Of a stretch of DNA of 27,425 bases, positions 1-8,792 are shown in pieces. Position numbers and translations under genes: made by a program. The notes below the pieces were generated by a model. It made no database searches, was not told the origin of the DNA, and worked only from the letters and a program-made list of their open reading frames with translations. The first letter of the stretch is position 1, and each line of letters begins with the position of its first letter. The stretch is from DASPPM01 sp035604475 (GTDB lineage: Bacteria; Pseudomonadota; Alphaproteobacteria; JACZXZ01). The stretch covers positions 1 through 27,425 of the forward strand of contig DATNIJ010000330.1 of the NCBI GenBank assembly GCA_035604475.1. The letters are read 5' to 3'.

Positions 1-728
1 AACCGGCCAGCCGGCGCGGCGCTTCAAGGACTTCATGTGGTCGACCCGCAAGAGCTGGAGCCGGCAGCGGCGCGTCATTGGCAAGGCGGAATGGACGCAA
101 GACAAATCCAACCCCCGCTTCCTCGTCACCTCGCTTACGGCCGCCGATGGCGACGCCCGCCATCTCTACGAGGACCTCTATTGCGCCCGCGGCGAGATGG
201 AGAACCGCATCAAGGAATGCCAGCTCGACCTCTTCGCCGACCGCACCTCAGCCGCCACCCTGCGCGCCAACCAGCTCCGCCTGTGGTTCGCCTCCATGGC
301 CTATGTCCTGCTCACTGCACTGCGCCGTCTCGCCCTCAAGCACACCCAGTTCGCCAAGGCCACCTGCGGCACCATCCGCCTCAAGCTCCTCAAGATCGGC
401 GCTCTCGTCACCACCAGCGTCCGCCGCGTCAAGCTCGCCATGGCCTCAGGCTGCCCCGCTCAGGCCGCCTTCGCAACCGCCCATCGCCTCCTCCACGCCG
501 CCTGCGATACCGGCTAAGCCGGCCCGCCGGTCACACACCGTTGATGGCAAGACCCCCGCTCGATCTCGCGCGCCCACCCCGACCACCATGCCGTGCCTTC
601 ACCTCCCCCAAGACTCGCATGCCGCGCATCACGCTGCGGTGCAGCCCGCGTCCACGAAAATGGCACGCAAAAATCGCCGCGCGAGCACCACCTCGCTGCC
701 GGTGAGTGGAAGCTGTGAGAAATCCGGG

Positions 729-731
<3 letters not shown>
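1..731 (+). mobile_element. IS1380-family insertion sequence, right part
   Basis: The window opens inside an IS1380-family element. It contains the end of the transposase (stop at 515-517) and about 210 bp of non-coding right end that lacks convincing genes. The exact right boundary is inferred: the sequence GAAATCCGGGCTAG at about 719-732 resembles terminal sequences I associate with this family, and a neighbouring gene ends there. The left end is outside the window, so the terminal inverted repeats and target duplication cannot be compared. Confidence 0.6.
2..517 (+). CDS. IS1380-family transposase, C-terminal part
   Basis: This is the last 171 residues of a DDE transposase of the IS1380 family; the start lies before the window. 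The reading frame is open from base 2. The most diagnostic stretch is YCARGEMENRIKE followed by LDLFADRTS, the region that carries the family's catalytic glutamate, and then RANQLRLWFASMAYVLL and GTIRLKLLKIGA, both typical of the C-terminal half. No frameshift or stop is visible in the part present, so the element may be intact. The protein would cut and join the element's ends. Codon use is similar to the neighbouring genes, which gives no sign of a recent foreign origin. Confidence 0.85.
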   Translation, partial: TGQPARRFKDFMWSTRKSWSRQRRVIGKAEWTQDKSNPRFLVTSLTAADGDARHLYEDLYCARGEMENRIKECQLDLFADRTSAATLRANQLRLWFASMAYVLLTALRRLALKHTQFAKATCGTIRLKLLKIGALVTTSVRRVKLAMASGCPAQAAFATAHRLLHAACDTG

Positions 732-2156
<1,425 letters not shown>

Positions 2157-2348
2157 GAAAGGGCCCGGAAATCCACCTCGACGAACGACGGCAAAGCTAG
2201 CCCAATCATATGCCTCGCGCAATGAAACAGGGAGCGCACCGCCGCAAGGGATCGCTGGCGCTCGCGAGAGCTCGGGAGTTCCCGTTGCTGCCCTATCGCT
2301 TTATCTCTAAAATTCCGCCGCCGAATGCGGCACTACTGGAGGTAGGCG

Positions 2349-3716
2349 ATGTCCGACACGGTCAAATACGTGCTCGACGAGGGGCGAATTCCCAAGACTT
2401 GGTACAATATCGTGGCCGACCTGCCGCGTCCGCCCGCACCGCCGCTCCATCCCGGCACTTTGCAGCCGATCGGGCCCGCCGACCTCGAGCCGCTCTTCCC
2501 GATGGCCCTCATCCGGCAGGAGGTCTCGGCGGAACGCACCATCGAGATTCCCGAGCCGGTGCGCGACATCTACCGCCAGTGGCGGCCCACCCCGCTCTTC
2601 CGCGCGCGGCGCCTGGAGGCGGCCTTGGCGACACCGGCCCGCATTTACTACAAGTACGAAGGCGTCAGCCCCGCCGGCAGCCACAAGCCCAATACCTCGG
2701 TCGCCCAGGCTTTCTACAACAAGGAGGCGGGCGTCAAGCGGCTCACCACCGAGACGGGTGCCGGCCAATGGGGCTCGGCGCTGGCCTTCGCGGGCGCCCT
2801 TTTCGGCATCGAGGTCAAGGTCTTCATGGTCAAGGTGAGCTTCGAGCAGAAGCCCTACCGCAAGGCGCTCATGGAGGCCTGGGGGGCCGAATGCGTGGCG
2901 AGCCCGTCGAGGGAGACCGAGTCCGGGCGCAAGGTCCTCGCAGCATACCCCAATTCGAACGGCAGCCTCGGCATCGCCATCAGCGAGGCGGTCGAGGTCG
3001 CAGCCCAGCGCGCCGACACCAAATACGCGCTCGGCAGCGTGCTCAATCACGTGCTGCTGCATCAGACCGTGATCGGACAAGAGGCCATGCTTCAGCTCGA
3101 GATGGCGGACGATTATCCCGACATCATTATCGGCTGCACGGGCGGGGGCAGCAATTTCGCCGGCATCGCCTTCCCCTTCCTGGGTGCCCAATTGCGCGGC
3201 GGCAAGAAGCTGCGCGTGATCGCGGTCGAGCCTTCCGCCTGCCCCACGCTCACGCGCGGCAGATATGCCTACGACTTCGGCGACACCGGGCACCTGACGC
3301 CGCTCGTCAAGATGCACACGCTCGGCTCGGCCTTCGTGCCGCCGGGCTTCCACGCAGGCGGCCTGCGCTATCACGGCATGGCGCCGCTCGTGAGCCTCAT
3401 CCAGGAGCTGGGTCTCATCGAATCGCGCGCCTACCATCAGACCCCCTGTTTCGAGGCCGGCGTCGACTTCGCGCGCAGCGAGGGCGTGCTCCCGGCACCC
3501 GAGGCGAACCACGCGATCAAAGCGGTGGTCGACGAGGCGCTCGTGTGCAAGAAGGAGGGCAAGAGCCGCGCCATCCTCTTCAACCTCTGCGGCCACGGTC
3601 ATTTCGACATGCAGGCCTATATCGATTATTTCGCCGGCAAGCTCGAGGACCGCGACTACGATCCCGCCGCCCTTGCAAGCGCGCTTGCCGATTTGCCGAA
3701 GGTGGCGGCCGAGTAG
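2349..3716 (+). CDS. trpB2: TrpB2-type tryptophan synthase beta chain (PLP enzyme)
   Basis: A 455-residue fold-type II PLP enzyme of the TrpB2 class, which condenses indole and serine to tryptophan. The PLP lysine is K113 in GSHKPNT, followed by ETGAGQWG in the substrate loop and the phosphate-binding CTGGGSNFAG. The long N-terminal extension and the motif WRPTPLFRARRLE separate TrpB2 from the shorter classical TrpB1. TrpB2 enzymes often act without a TrpA partner, and no trpA or other trp gene is present here, so indole salvage or rescue is plausible. The start is well supported by GGAGG ending about 6 bases before the ATG. It is transcribed away from the sigma-54 regulator through a 190 bp gap; I found no clear sigma-54 promoter there, so a regulatory link is only possible. 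Confidence 0.92.
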   Translation: MSDTVKYVLDEGRIPKTWYNIVADLPRPPAPPLHPGTLQPIGPADLEPLFPMALIRQEVSAERTIEIPEPVRDIYRQWRPTPLFRARRLEAALATPARIYYKYEGVSPAGSHKPNTSVAQAFYNKEAGVKRLTTETGAGQWGSALAFAGALFGIEVKVFMVKVSFEQKPYRKALMEAWGAECVASPSRETESGRKVLAAYPNSNGSLGIAISEAVEVAAQRADTKYALGSVLNHVLLHQTVIGQEAMLQLEMADDYPDIIIGCTGGGSNFAGIAFPFLGAQLRGGKKLRVIAVEPSACPTLTRGRYAYDFGDTGHLTPLVKMHTLGSAFVPPGFHAGGLRYHGMAPLVSLIQELGLIESRAYHQTPCFEAGVDFARSEGVLPAPEANHAIKAVVDEALVCKKEGKSRAILFNLCGHGHFDMQAYIDYFAGKLEDRDYDPAALASALADLPKVAAE

Positions 3717-3730
3717 GCGATAGCGGGCTT

Positions 3731-3820
3731 TCCCTCACCCTTCCCGTCGCTCGCGCGACGGGCCCCTTCCCTCTCCCGCTTGCGGGAGAGGGTGGCGAGC
3801 GCAGCGAGCCGGGTGAGGGA
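3731..3820. repeat. Composite palindromic intergenic repeat (probable bidirectional terminator)
   Basis: A cloverleaf-like structure lies between the convergent trpB2 and ubiD genes. A perfect 10-bp outer stem pairs 3731-3740 (TCCCTCACCC) with 3811-3820. Inside are two hairpins: 3743-3750 with 3755-3762, and an 11-bp stem 3769-3779 with 3782-3792 (CCCTCTCCCGC and its complement). Its form matches the dispersed palindromic repeats common in alphaproteobacterial genomes. It probably also stops transcription from both sides, although it has no run of T. Confidence 0.75.
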
Positions 3821-3830
3821 GGGCTCTGCC

Positions 3831-5282
3831 CTACATGGCGCTTCCGCCGGAAGCGCGGGATGGACGCGTCTTCTTCCCGGTCTTTCCAGGCTTGGCCACG
3901 CGGCACTTCTTGATCTCCGGCACGACCATGTCGAGGCCGTCCAACGTCATCGCCTTGTAGGAGGCGCGGTCGTAGTCGTGCGTGTGCGGGAAGGGGCGGC
4001 AGCAGTCGAAGCCGACCTTGGCGCCGATGTAGTCCGGAAAGCTCGGGTTGAGGCCGTGGCCGAAGACGTTCGCGATGCGCAGGATGCCACGGTCGGGATC
4101 GAGCCGCGTCGCCATCGCCCACTCGACATCGCTTGCGCTGCGGATGTCGACGTCGTCGTCGACGATCGTGACCATCTTGAGCGGCGGGAAGGCCGCGAAG
4201 GCCGCCATGATCGCCTGCTTCGACCAGCCCGCGCGCTGCTGTGCGAGCTTGACGACCGCGTGGTAGAAGCCGCAGCCGCCGTGGCTGAAGTAGACATCCT
4301 TGACGCCCGGCACCTGGCGCTGAAGCAGGGCGAGCACGTTCGCCTCGCCCAAGAGGCCGACCGAGTTCCACACCTCGACCCCCGAGAGAATGGTCTGGAA
4401 GACGGGCCGGGCGCGATGATGGATGGCGCGCACGTGGACGACCGGGCGCGGCGCGCGCTTGGCGTAGTAGTTGGTCACTTCCGCGAACGGCCCCTCTTCG
4501 CCGAGCTCGCCCGGGATCATCTCGCATTCGAGCGCATACATGGCGTTCGCCACCATGTGCACGGGCAGCACCTTGCCCGGGACGAGCTCGAGCGCAGCAT
4601 CGTGGAACTCGCTCGCGATGCCGAGCTCGTCCGTGTCGGCGGGTGCGGCCTCGGCCGGCGTGGCGGCCGCGAAATGCAGACCCGGGCCCACGCCGATGTT
4701 GAGCGAGAAGGGCAGCGCGCGGTCGATCGCCGCGGCCTTGTTGAGATAGAGCTCGAGGTGCCGGCCCGCGTCGATGTTGACGTGCAGCGTGTTCCTGTTC
4801 TCGACCATGAAGCGCTGGATCGAGGCATTGCGGATGCCGTTCTCGGGATCGAGCGCGATCACCACGCCGGCATCGAAATAGGGCCCGCCGTCCTTGAGCG
4901 CGTGGATCGGGATCGGCAGCTTGGCGAGATCGACCGATTTCTCCGTGACCTCGAGGACCGGGCCGCTCTTGACCATGACCGGCGGCCGCGGGCGCTGCTG
5001 CCAGGCCTTGATGCAGTCGGAGACGTATTGGGGGAGCGCGCGCTCCTCCTGCCGCATGAGCTCCGCAAGCAGCTCGCGCGACCAGTAGAGTCCGGTGAAG
5101 ACGGGTGCCGTGTGTCCCTTGACCCGCTCGAAGAGGACGGCGCGCGGGCCGCCTTCGAGCTTCGCCGCGAGGCCGGCGAGATCGTGCTTGAGGTCGACCT
5201 CGGAGCGGATGCGCACCAGCCGCCCGAGCGCATCCAGGTCCTCGATGATCGTCGCGAGATCGCTGATATGGCTCCGCGCCAT
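3831..5282 (-). CDS. UbiD-family decarboxylase (prenylated-FMN dependent)
   Basis: A 483-residue member of the UbiD family, which reversibly decarboxylates aromatic or unsaturated acids using prenylated FMN. The cofactor region contains GIRNASIQRFMV with a conserved arginine. CEMIPGELGEEGPFAE supplies the family's active-site glutamates. Length is typical of the family (about 450-500). Its last 25 residues are rich in lysine and arginine and look like a loosely conserved tail. A UbiX homologue that would make the cofactor lies two genes upstream (6264-6881), with an MlaC-like gene between them. Substrate cannot be read from sequence: 4-hydroxy-3-polyprenylbenzoate (ubiquinone synthesis) and other aromatic acids are both possible. 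The ATG at 5280-5282 starts directly at the conserved N-terminus. It is convergent with trpB2 across a palindromic repeat. Confidence 0.88.
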   Translation of the reverse strand: MARSHISDLATIIEDLDALGRLVRIRSEVDLKHDLAGLAAKLEGGPRAVLFERVKGHTAPVFTGLYWSRELLAELMRQEERALPQYVSDCIKAWQQRPRPPVMVKSGPVLEVTEKSVDLAKLPIPIHALKDGGPYFDAGVVIALDPENGIRNASIQRFMVENRNTLHVNIDAGRHLELYLNKAAAIDRALPFSLNIGVGPGLHFAAATPAEAAPADTDELGIASEFHDAALELVPGKVLPVHMVANAMYALECEMIPGELGEEGPFAEVTNYYAKRAPRPVVHVRAIHHRARPVFQTILSGVEVWNSVGLLGEANVLALLQRQVPGVKDVYFSHGGCGFYHAVVKLAQQRAGWSKQAIMAAFAAFPPLKMVTIVDDDVDIRSASDVEWAMATRLDPDRGILRIANVFGHGLNPSFPDYIGAKVGFDCCRPFPHTHDYDRASYKAMTLDGLDMVVPEIKKCRVAKPGKTGKKTRPSRASGGSAM

Positions 5283-5432
5283 CCCTCCCTCCCTGGTGGC
5301 TCTGCCGATCCGGCGGCGCGCGCAGACCCCGGCTCTTAGGCGCGGACCCGCGGCGCAGGACGCCAGTCTCCCGCTTTCACTGGACGCTTCGCAATGGGTA
5401 TCGGAGCACGCGCTCGGGGTTGGCCCTCGGCA

Positions 5433-5473
5433 GCCGATATCGGCGCTCCGCCCTCGCCCTTAGCGATATCGGC
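5433..5473. promoter_or_regulatory. Paired CGATATCG palindromes upstream of the UbiD-type gene
   Basis: A perfect 12-bp palindrome GCCGATATCGGC lies at 5433-5444, and a second copy of its core (CGATATCG, 5464-5471) follows 29 bp away. Both sit in the 205 bp gap between the MlaC-like gene and the UbiD-type gene. The pair could be an operator for the UbiD-type gene; no protein is known to bind it, and chance cannot be ruled out. Confidence 0.3.
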
Positions 5474-5487
5474 CGCGCGCCTTACTA

Positions 5488-6117
5488 TTATTGCGACGGG
5501 GTCTCATTGCCGACCTTCTGTTTGCGCATGAGCTCCGTCAGCTCCGCGATGTTTCCGTCGTTGTGTCGAAGCACGGAAGCGAAGTCGTTGCGCTGGAGCC
5601 ACATCAAGCTGGAGCCCTCGACGAGAACATCGAAAATCTTGAGCAAGCCGTCTTGCTTGCGGACGCGCCACTCGACCCGGTACCCCTTCTCTCCGTGCGA
5701 GCCGGCCTCGCTCGTCACCCAGACGATATTCTCGCCATCGAGCGAGGCCCTGTTGACCGAGAATACGTCGCCGACGGACTCCAGGCGCGAGAAATAGTGC
5801 CGGATCATATAGTTCTTGAACGCGTCGAAATAAGCCTCCCGTTCCGCACCCCGCGCCCTTCCCGCGTAGACGCCGAGCGCAAAGAGACTCATGGCGCGCA
5901 CGTCGAAATTCTCGATGAACAAATCGGTGAGGCGCTTGATCTGCTCGTCTTCGCCGAGCGACTTGTCCTTGAGAATCTTGAGCGCCTGATCGACGATACC
6001 GGCGACAAATTTGGCGCCCTCGGCCGGCAAATCCTCCGCCGCGGCCCGGCTCGGAGCTGCGAAGGGGCTCAATGCGGCACACGCGGCCACGGCCAACAGG
6101 GTTCGGCGAGCAAACAT
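5488..6117 (-). CDS. MlaC-like periplasmic phospholipid-binding protein
   Basis: A 209-residue protein of the MlaC/Ttg2D family. The first 27 residues form a signal peptide (two arginines, a hydrophobic stretch, then PSRAAAEDL near the cleavage site), so it is exported to the periplasm. The mature part shows the family pattern FDVRAMSLFALG, FKNYMIRHYFSRL, VEWRVRKQDGLLKIFDVLVEGSS and a C-terminal DFASVL. MlaC proteins carry phospholipids between the outer membrane and the inner-membrane MlaFEDB complex; related proteins accompany hopanoid genes. No mla transport genes are nearby, so this is an isolated copy between a UbiD-type and a UbiX-type gene. Its ligand may be a phospholipid or another lipid; the position suggests, but does not show, a link to quinone or isoprenoid lipids. 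Confidence 0.85.
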   Translation of the reverse strand: MFARRTLLAVAACAALSPFAAPSRAAAEDLPAEGAKFVAGIVDQALKILKDKSLGEDEQIKRLTDLFIENFDVRAMSLFALGVYAGRARGAEREAYFDAFKNYMIRHYFSRLESVGDVFSVNRASLDGENIVWVTSEAGSHGEKGYRVEWRVRKQDGLLKIFDVLVEGSSLMWLQRNDFASVLRHNDGNIAELTELMRKQKVGNETPSQ

Positions 6118-6263
6118 CGCGCGAGGACTCTTCGGTGATTGCTGTCAGGATAGCTCTTAGCCGACTCTCGACCTCTTAAACGGACTTGGGCTCCGTATAA
6201 CAGAGCTAGCGAGGCAATTCATCAGATTTCAACCGCGCCGCTGGAGCCGACGGTGCAAACGGT

Positions 6264-6881
6264 CTAGCTCTTGCGGCGCCGAGAGGGGTTGCGTTGGCGC
6301 CCGCGCTCGGCACTCCCCCCGCCCCAGCGCCTGACGATGCCGAGCTCGATGCCGAAGAGATCGAGCGCGCGGCCGATCGACTGGTTGATGATATCGTCGA
6401 GCGTCTTGGGCCCGAAGTAGAAGGCCGGAATGGGCGGTGCGATGATCGCCCCCATCTCGGAGAGCGCGGTCATGGTGCGGAGATGGCCGGTGTGGAGCGG
6501 GGTCTCGCGCAGCATGAGCACCAGCGGGCGCCGCTCCTTGAGCACGACGTCGGCGGCGCGCGTCAGAAGCGTCGAGGTGACCCCCGTCGCGATCTCGGAG
6601 AGCGTGCGGATCGAGCAGGGCGAGACGAGCATGCCAAGGGTCTTGAACGAGCCGCTCGAGATCGAGGCGGCGATGTCGTGGATGGGATGCACCACATCGG
6701 CGAGCGCCTGCACGTCCCGCACCTTGAGCTTGGTCTCGTAGGCGAGCGTCACCTCGGCCGAGCGCGACATGACGAGATGAGTCTCGACCCCGCTCCCCTT
6801 GAGCAGCTCGAGCGCGCGCACGCCGTAGATCACGCCCGAGGCGCCGCTCAACCCGACGATGAGCCGCTTCGGCTCCGCCAT
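6264..6881 (-). CDS. ubiX: UbiX-family flavin prenyltransferase
   Basis: A 205-residue UbiX homologue, which attaches a dimethylallyl unit to FMN to make the cofactor of UbiD-type decarboxylases. Visible signatures are the N-terminal FMN-binding VGLSGASGVIYG, SGSFKTLGMLVSPCS in the middle, and the C-terminal VLMLRETPLHTGHLRTM and PPIPAFYFGPKT. A short arginine-rich tail follows the conserved core. The start ATG is preceded by GGAGG about 6 bases upstream. Pairing with a UbiD-family gene in the same strand and neighbourhood supports a shared function. The alternative, a non-prenylating flavin decarboxylase, is less likely because these motifs are those of UbiX/Pad1. Confidence 0.9.
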   Translation of the reverse strand: MAEPKRLIVGLSGASGVIYGVRALELLKGSGVETHLVMSRSAEVTLAYETKLKVRDVQALADVVHPIHDIAASISSGSFKTLGMLVSPCSIRTLSEIATGVTSTLLTRAADVVLKERRPLVLMLRETPLHTGHLRTMTALSEMGAIIAPPIPAFYFGPKTLDDIINQSIGRALDLFGIELGIVRRWGGGSAERGRQRNPSRRRKS

Positions 6882-6996
6882 CTCCTACCTCCACGCCCTC
6901 TCTCCGCACTGCCGCCGCAAGGCCGGCCGGCTGGCGAACGGGCCACGATAATGGCGGCCTCAGAGTTAGGCAATGGCGGGCGCTCGGGGGAGCCCC

Positions 6997-8790
6997 TCAA
7001 AACGCCGCCTCCGCGAGCGCCATGAGGGGCTTCTTTCCCGCCATGAGGGTGGCGAACAGCGTGCCCGTCTGCGGCAACAGGCGCGCCATGAAGAAGCGCG
7101 CGGTCGCGAGCTTGGCCTCGTAGAAGGAGCGCTCCTCCGTGCCGCCGTCCGCGAGCTTCTGAAGTGCGGTCTTGGCCATGCGGCACCACATGTAGCCGAG
7201 CGCCACCAGGGCGAAGAGGCGCAAATAGTCGCTCGCCGCGGCTCCCGCCTCCTCCGGGTCGCGCAGGCCCTGCTCGGCGAGCCAGGCGGTCGCCTGCTGC
7301 AGGCGGCCGAAGGCCTTGGCGAGCGGGAGGACGAACTCGGCCATCTTGGCATCCCCCTGGTACGCCTCGATCAAGCCCAGGACCGGGTGGAAGAAGCGGC
7401 GCAAGGAGCGGCCCATGTGGGAGCCGAGCTTGCGCCCCACGAGGTCGAGCGCCTGGATGCCGTTCGCCCCCTCGTAGATCTGGGTGATGCGCGCGTCGCG
7501 CACGAGCTGCTCGACGCCGTTCTCGCGGATATAGCCGTGCCCGCCGTAGGTCTGCACCGCGAGGTTCGCCGCCTCGAAGCCCATGTCGGTGAAATAGGCC
7601 TTGACGATGGGGGTCAAGAGCGCCACCAGATCGTCCGCCGCCTCGCGCGCCGCCGCGTCCGGATGCTTCGCCGCCTTGTCGCCCTCGAGGCCGACCCAAT
7701 AGGCGAGCGCCCGTGCTGCCTCCACTTGCGCGCGCATGGTGAGCAGCATGCGCCGCACGTCGGGATGCACGATGATCGGGTCCGCGGGCCGGTCGGGATG
7801 CTTGGCTCCCGCGAGCGAGCGCCCGGCAAGCCGTTCCTTGGCGTAGGCGACGGCACTCTGGTACGCCGTCTCCGCGATCCCCAGGCCCTGGATGCCGACG
7901 CCCAGACGTGCCGCGTTCATCATCACGAACATGCAGCGCATGCCCTTGTTGGGCTCGCCCACGAGCCAGCCCTTGGCCGCGTCGAAATTCATCACGCAGG
8001 TCGCCGACGCCTTGATCCCCATCTTGTGCTCGATGGAGCCGCAGCGCACGGCGTTCCTCATGCCGAGGCTGCCGTCCGCGTTCGGCAGCTCGCGCGGCAC
8101 GAGGAACAGGCTGATGCCGTGCGTGCCGTCGGGGGCTCCGGGCAGACGCGCAAGCACGAGATGGATGATGTTCTCGGTCAGGTCATGCTCGCCCGCCGAG
8201 ATGAATATCTTGGTCCCGGTGATCGCGTAGCTGCCGTCGGCGGCAGGCTCGGCGCGCGTGCGGACGAGGCCGAGATCGGTGCCGCATTGGGGTTCGGTCA
8301 GGCACATGGTGCCGGCCCATGCGCCGGACGCGAGCTTGGGGAGATAGAGCGCCTTGAGTGCCTCGCCGGCACTCGCCTCGATCGCGTTATAGGCGCCCAC
8401 ACTCAGGCCCGGGTACATGCCGAAGGAAATGTTCGCCGAGCAGATCATCTCCTCGACCGCGAGGCTCACGACTTTCGGCAGCCCCTGGCCGCCATATCGA
8501 GGCGCGCAGGAAAGCGCCGGCCAGCCGCCGTCCGCGAAGAGCTTGTAGGCCTCCTTGAAGCCCTTGGGCGTGCGCACGACGCCGTTCTCGTAATGGCAGC
8601 CCTCCTCGTCGCCGCTCCGGTTGAGCGGCATAAGCTCGTTCTCGCAGAGCTTAGCCCCTTCCTCGAGAATGGCCTCCACCACGTCGCCCGTCGCCTCCTC
8701 GTAACCGGGGAGCTTGGCAATCGCGTCGACGGAGAGGAGCTCCTGGAGCACGAAGCGCATCTCCCGCAAGGGAGCCTTGTAGGTGGCCAT
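6997..8790 (-). CDS. Acyl-CoA dehydrogenase with C-terminal extension (DmdC-like)
   Basis: A 597-residue flavoprotein, clearly longer than the classical acyl-CoA dehydrogenases of about 380. It is of the type that includes 3-methylmercaptopropionyl-CoA dehydrogenase (DmdC). The FAD-binding stretch CLTEPQCGTDLG is near 163-174, and the catalytic base is E440 in QIYEGANGIQALDL, the arrangement of this larger class. After about residue 450 comes a mainly helical extension of some 145 residues that caps the fold. The enzyme forms the 2,3-double bond of an acyl-CoA. It starts 2 bases after the end of the beta-oxidation fusion gene, so the two are cotranscribed and it is the last gene of the fadD operon. 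A role on fatty acyl-CoA is favoured by context; DMSP degradation would need other dmd genes, which are not here. Confidence 0.9.
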   Translation of the reverse strand: MATYKAPLREMRFVLQELLSVDAIAKLPGYEEATGDVVEAILEEGAKLCENELMPLNRSGDEEGCHYENGVVRTPKGFKEAYKLFADGGWPALSCAPRYGGQGLPKVVSLAVEEMICSANISFGMYPGLSVGAYNAIEASAGEALKALYLPKLASGAWAGTMCLTEPQCGTDLGLVRTRAEPAADGSYAITGTKIFISAGEHDLTENIIHLVLARLPGAPDGTHGISLFLVPRELPNADGSLGMRNAVRCGSIEHKMGIKASATCVMNFDAAKGWLVGEPNKGMRCMFVMMNAARLGVGIQGLGIAETAYQSAVAYAKERLAGRSLAGAKHPDRPADPIIVHPDVRRMLLTMRAQVEAARALAYWVGLEGDKAAKHPDAAAREAADDLVALLTPIVKAYFTDMGFEAANLAVQTYGGHGYIRENGVEQLVRDARITQIYEGANGIQALDLVGRKLGSHMGRSLRRFFHPVLGLIEAYQGDAKMAEFVLPLAKAFGRLQQATAWLAEQGLRDPEEAGAAASDYLRLFALVALGYMWCRMAKTALQKLADGGTEERSFYEAKLATARFFMARLLPQTGTLFATLMAGKKPLMALAEAAF

Positions 8791-8792
8791 GG

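Noticed and set aside
3731..3820. A CRISPR repeat or small RNA gene at the palindromic cluster
   Set aside because: There is one composite palindrome with no spacers or repeated units, located between two convergent gene ends, so a dispersed repeat and terminator is the simpler reading.
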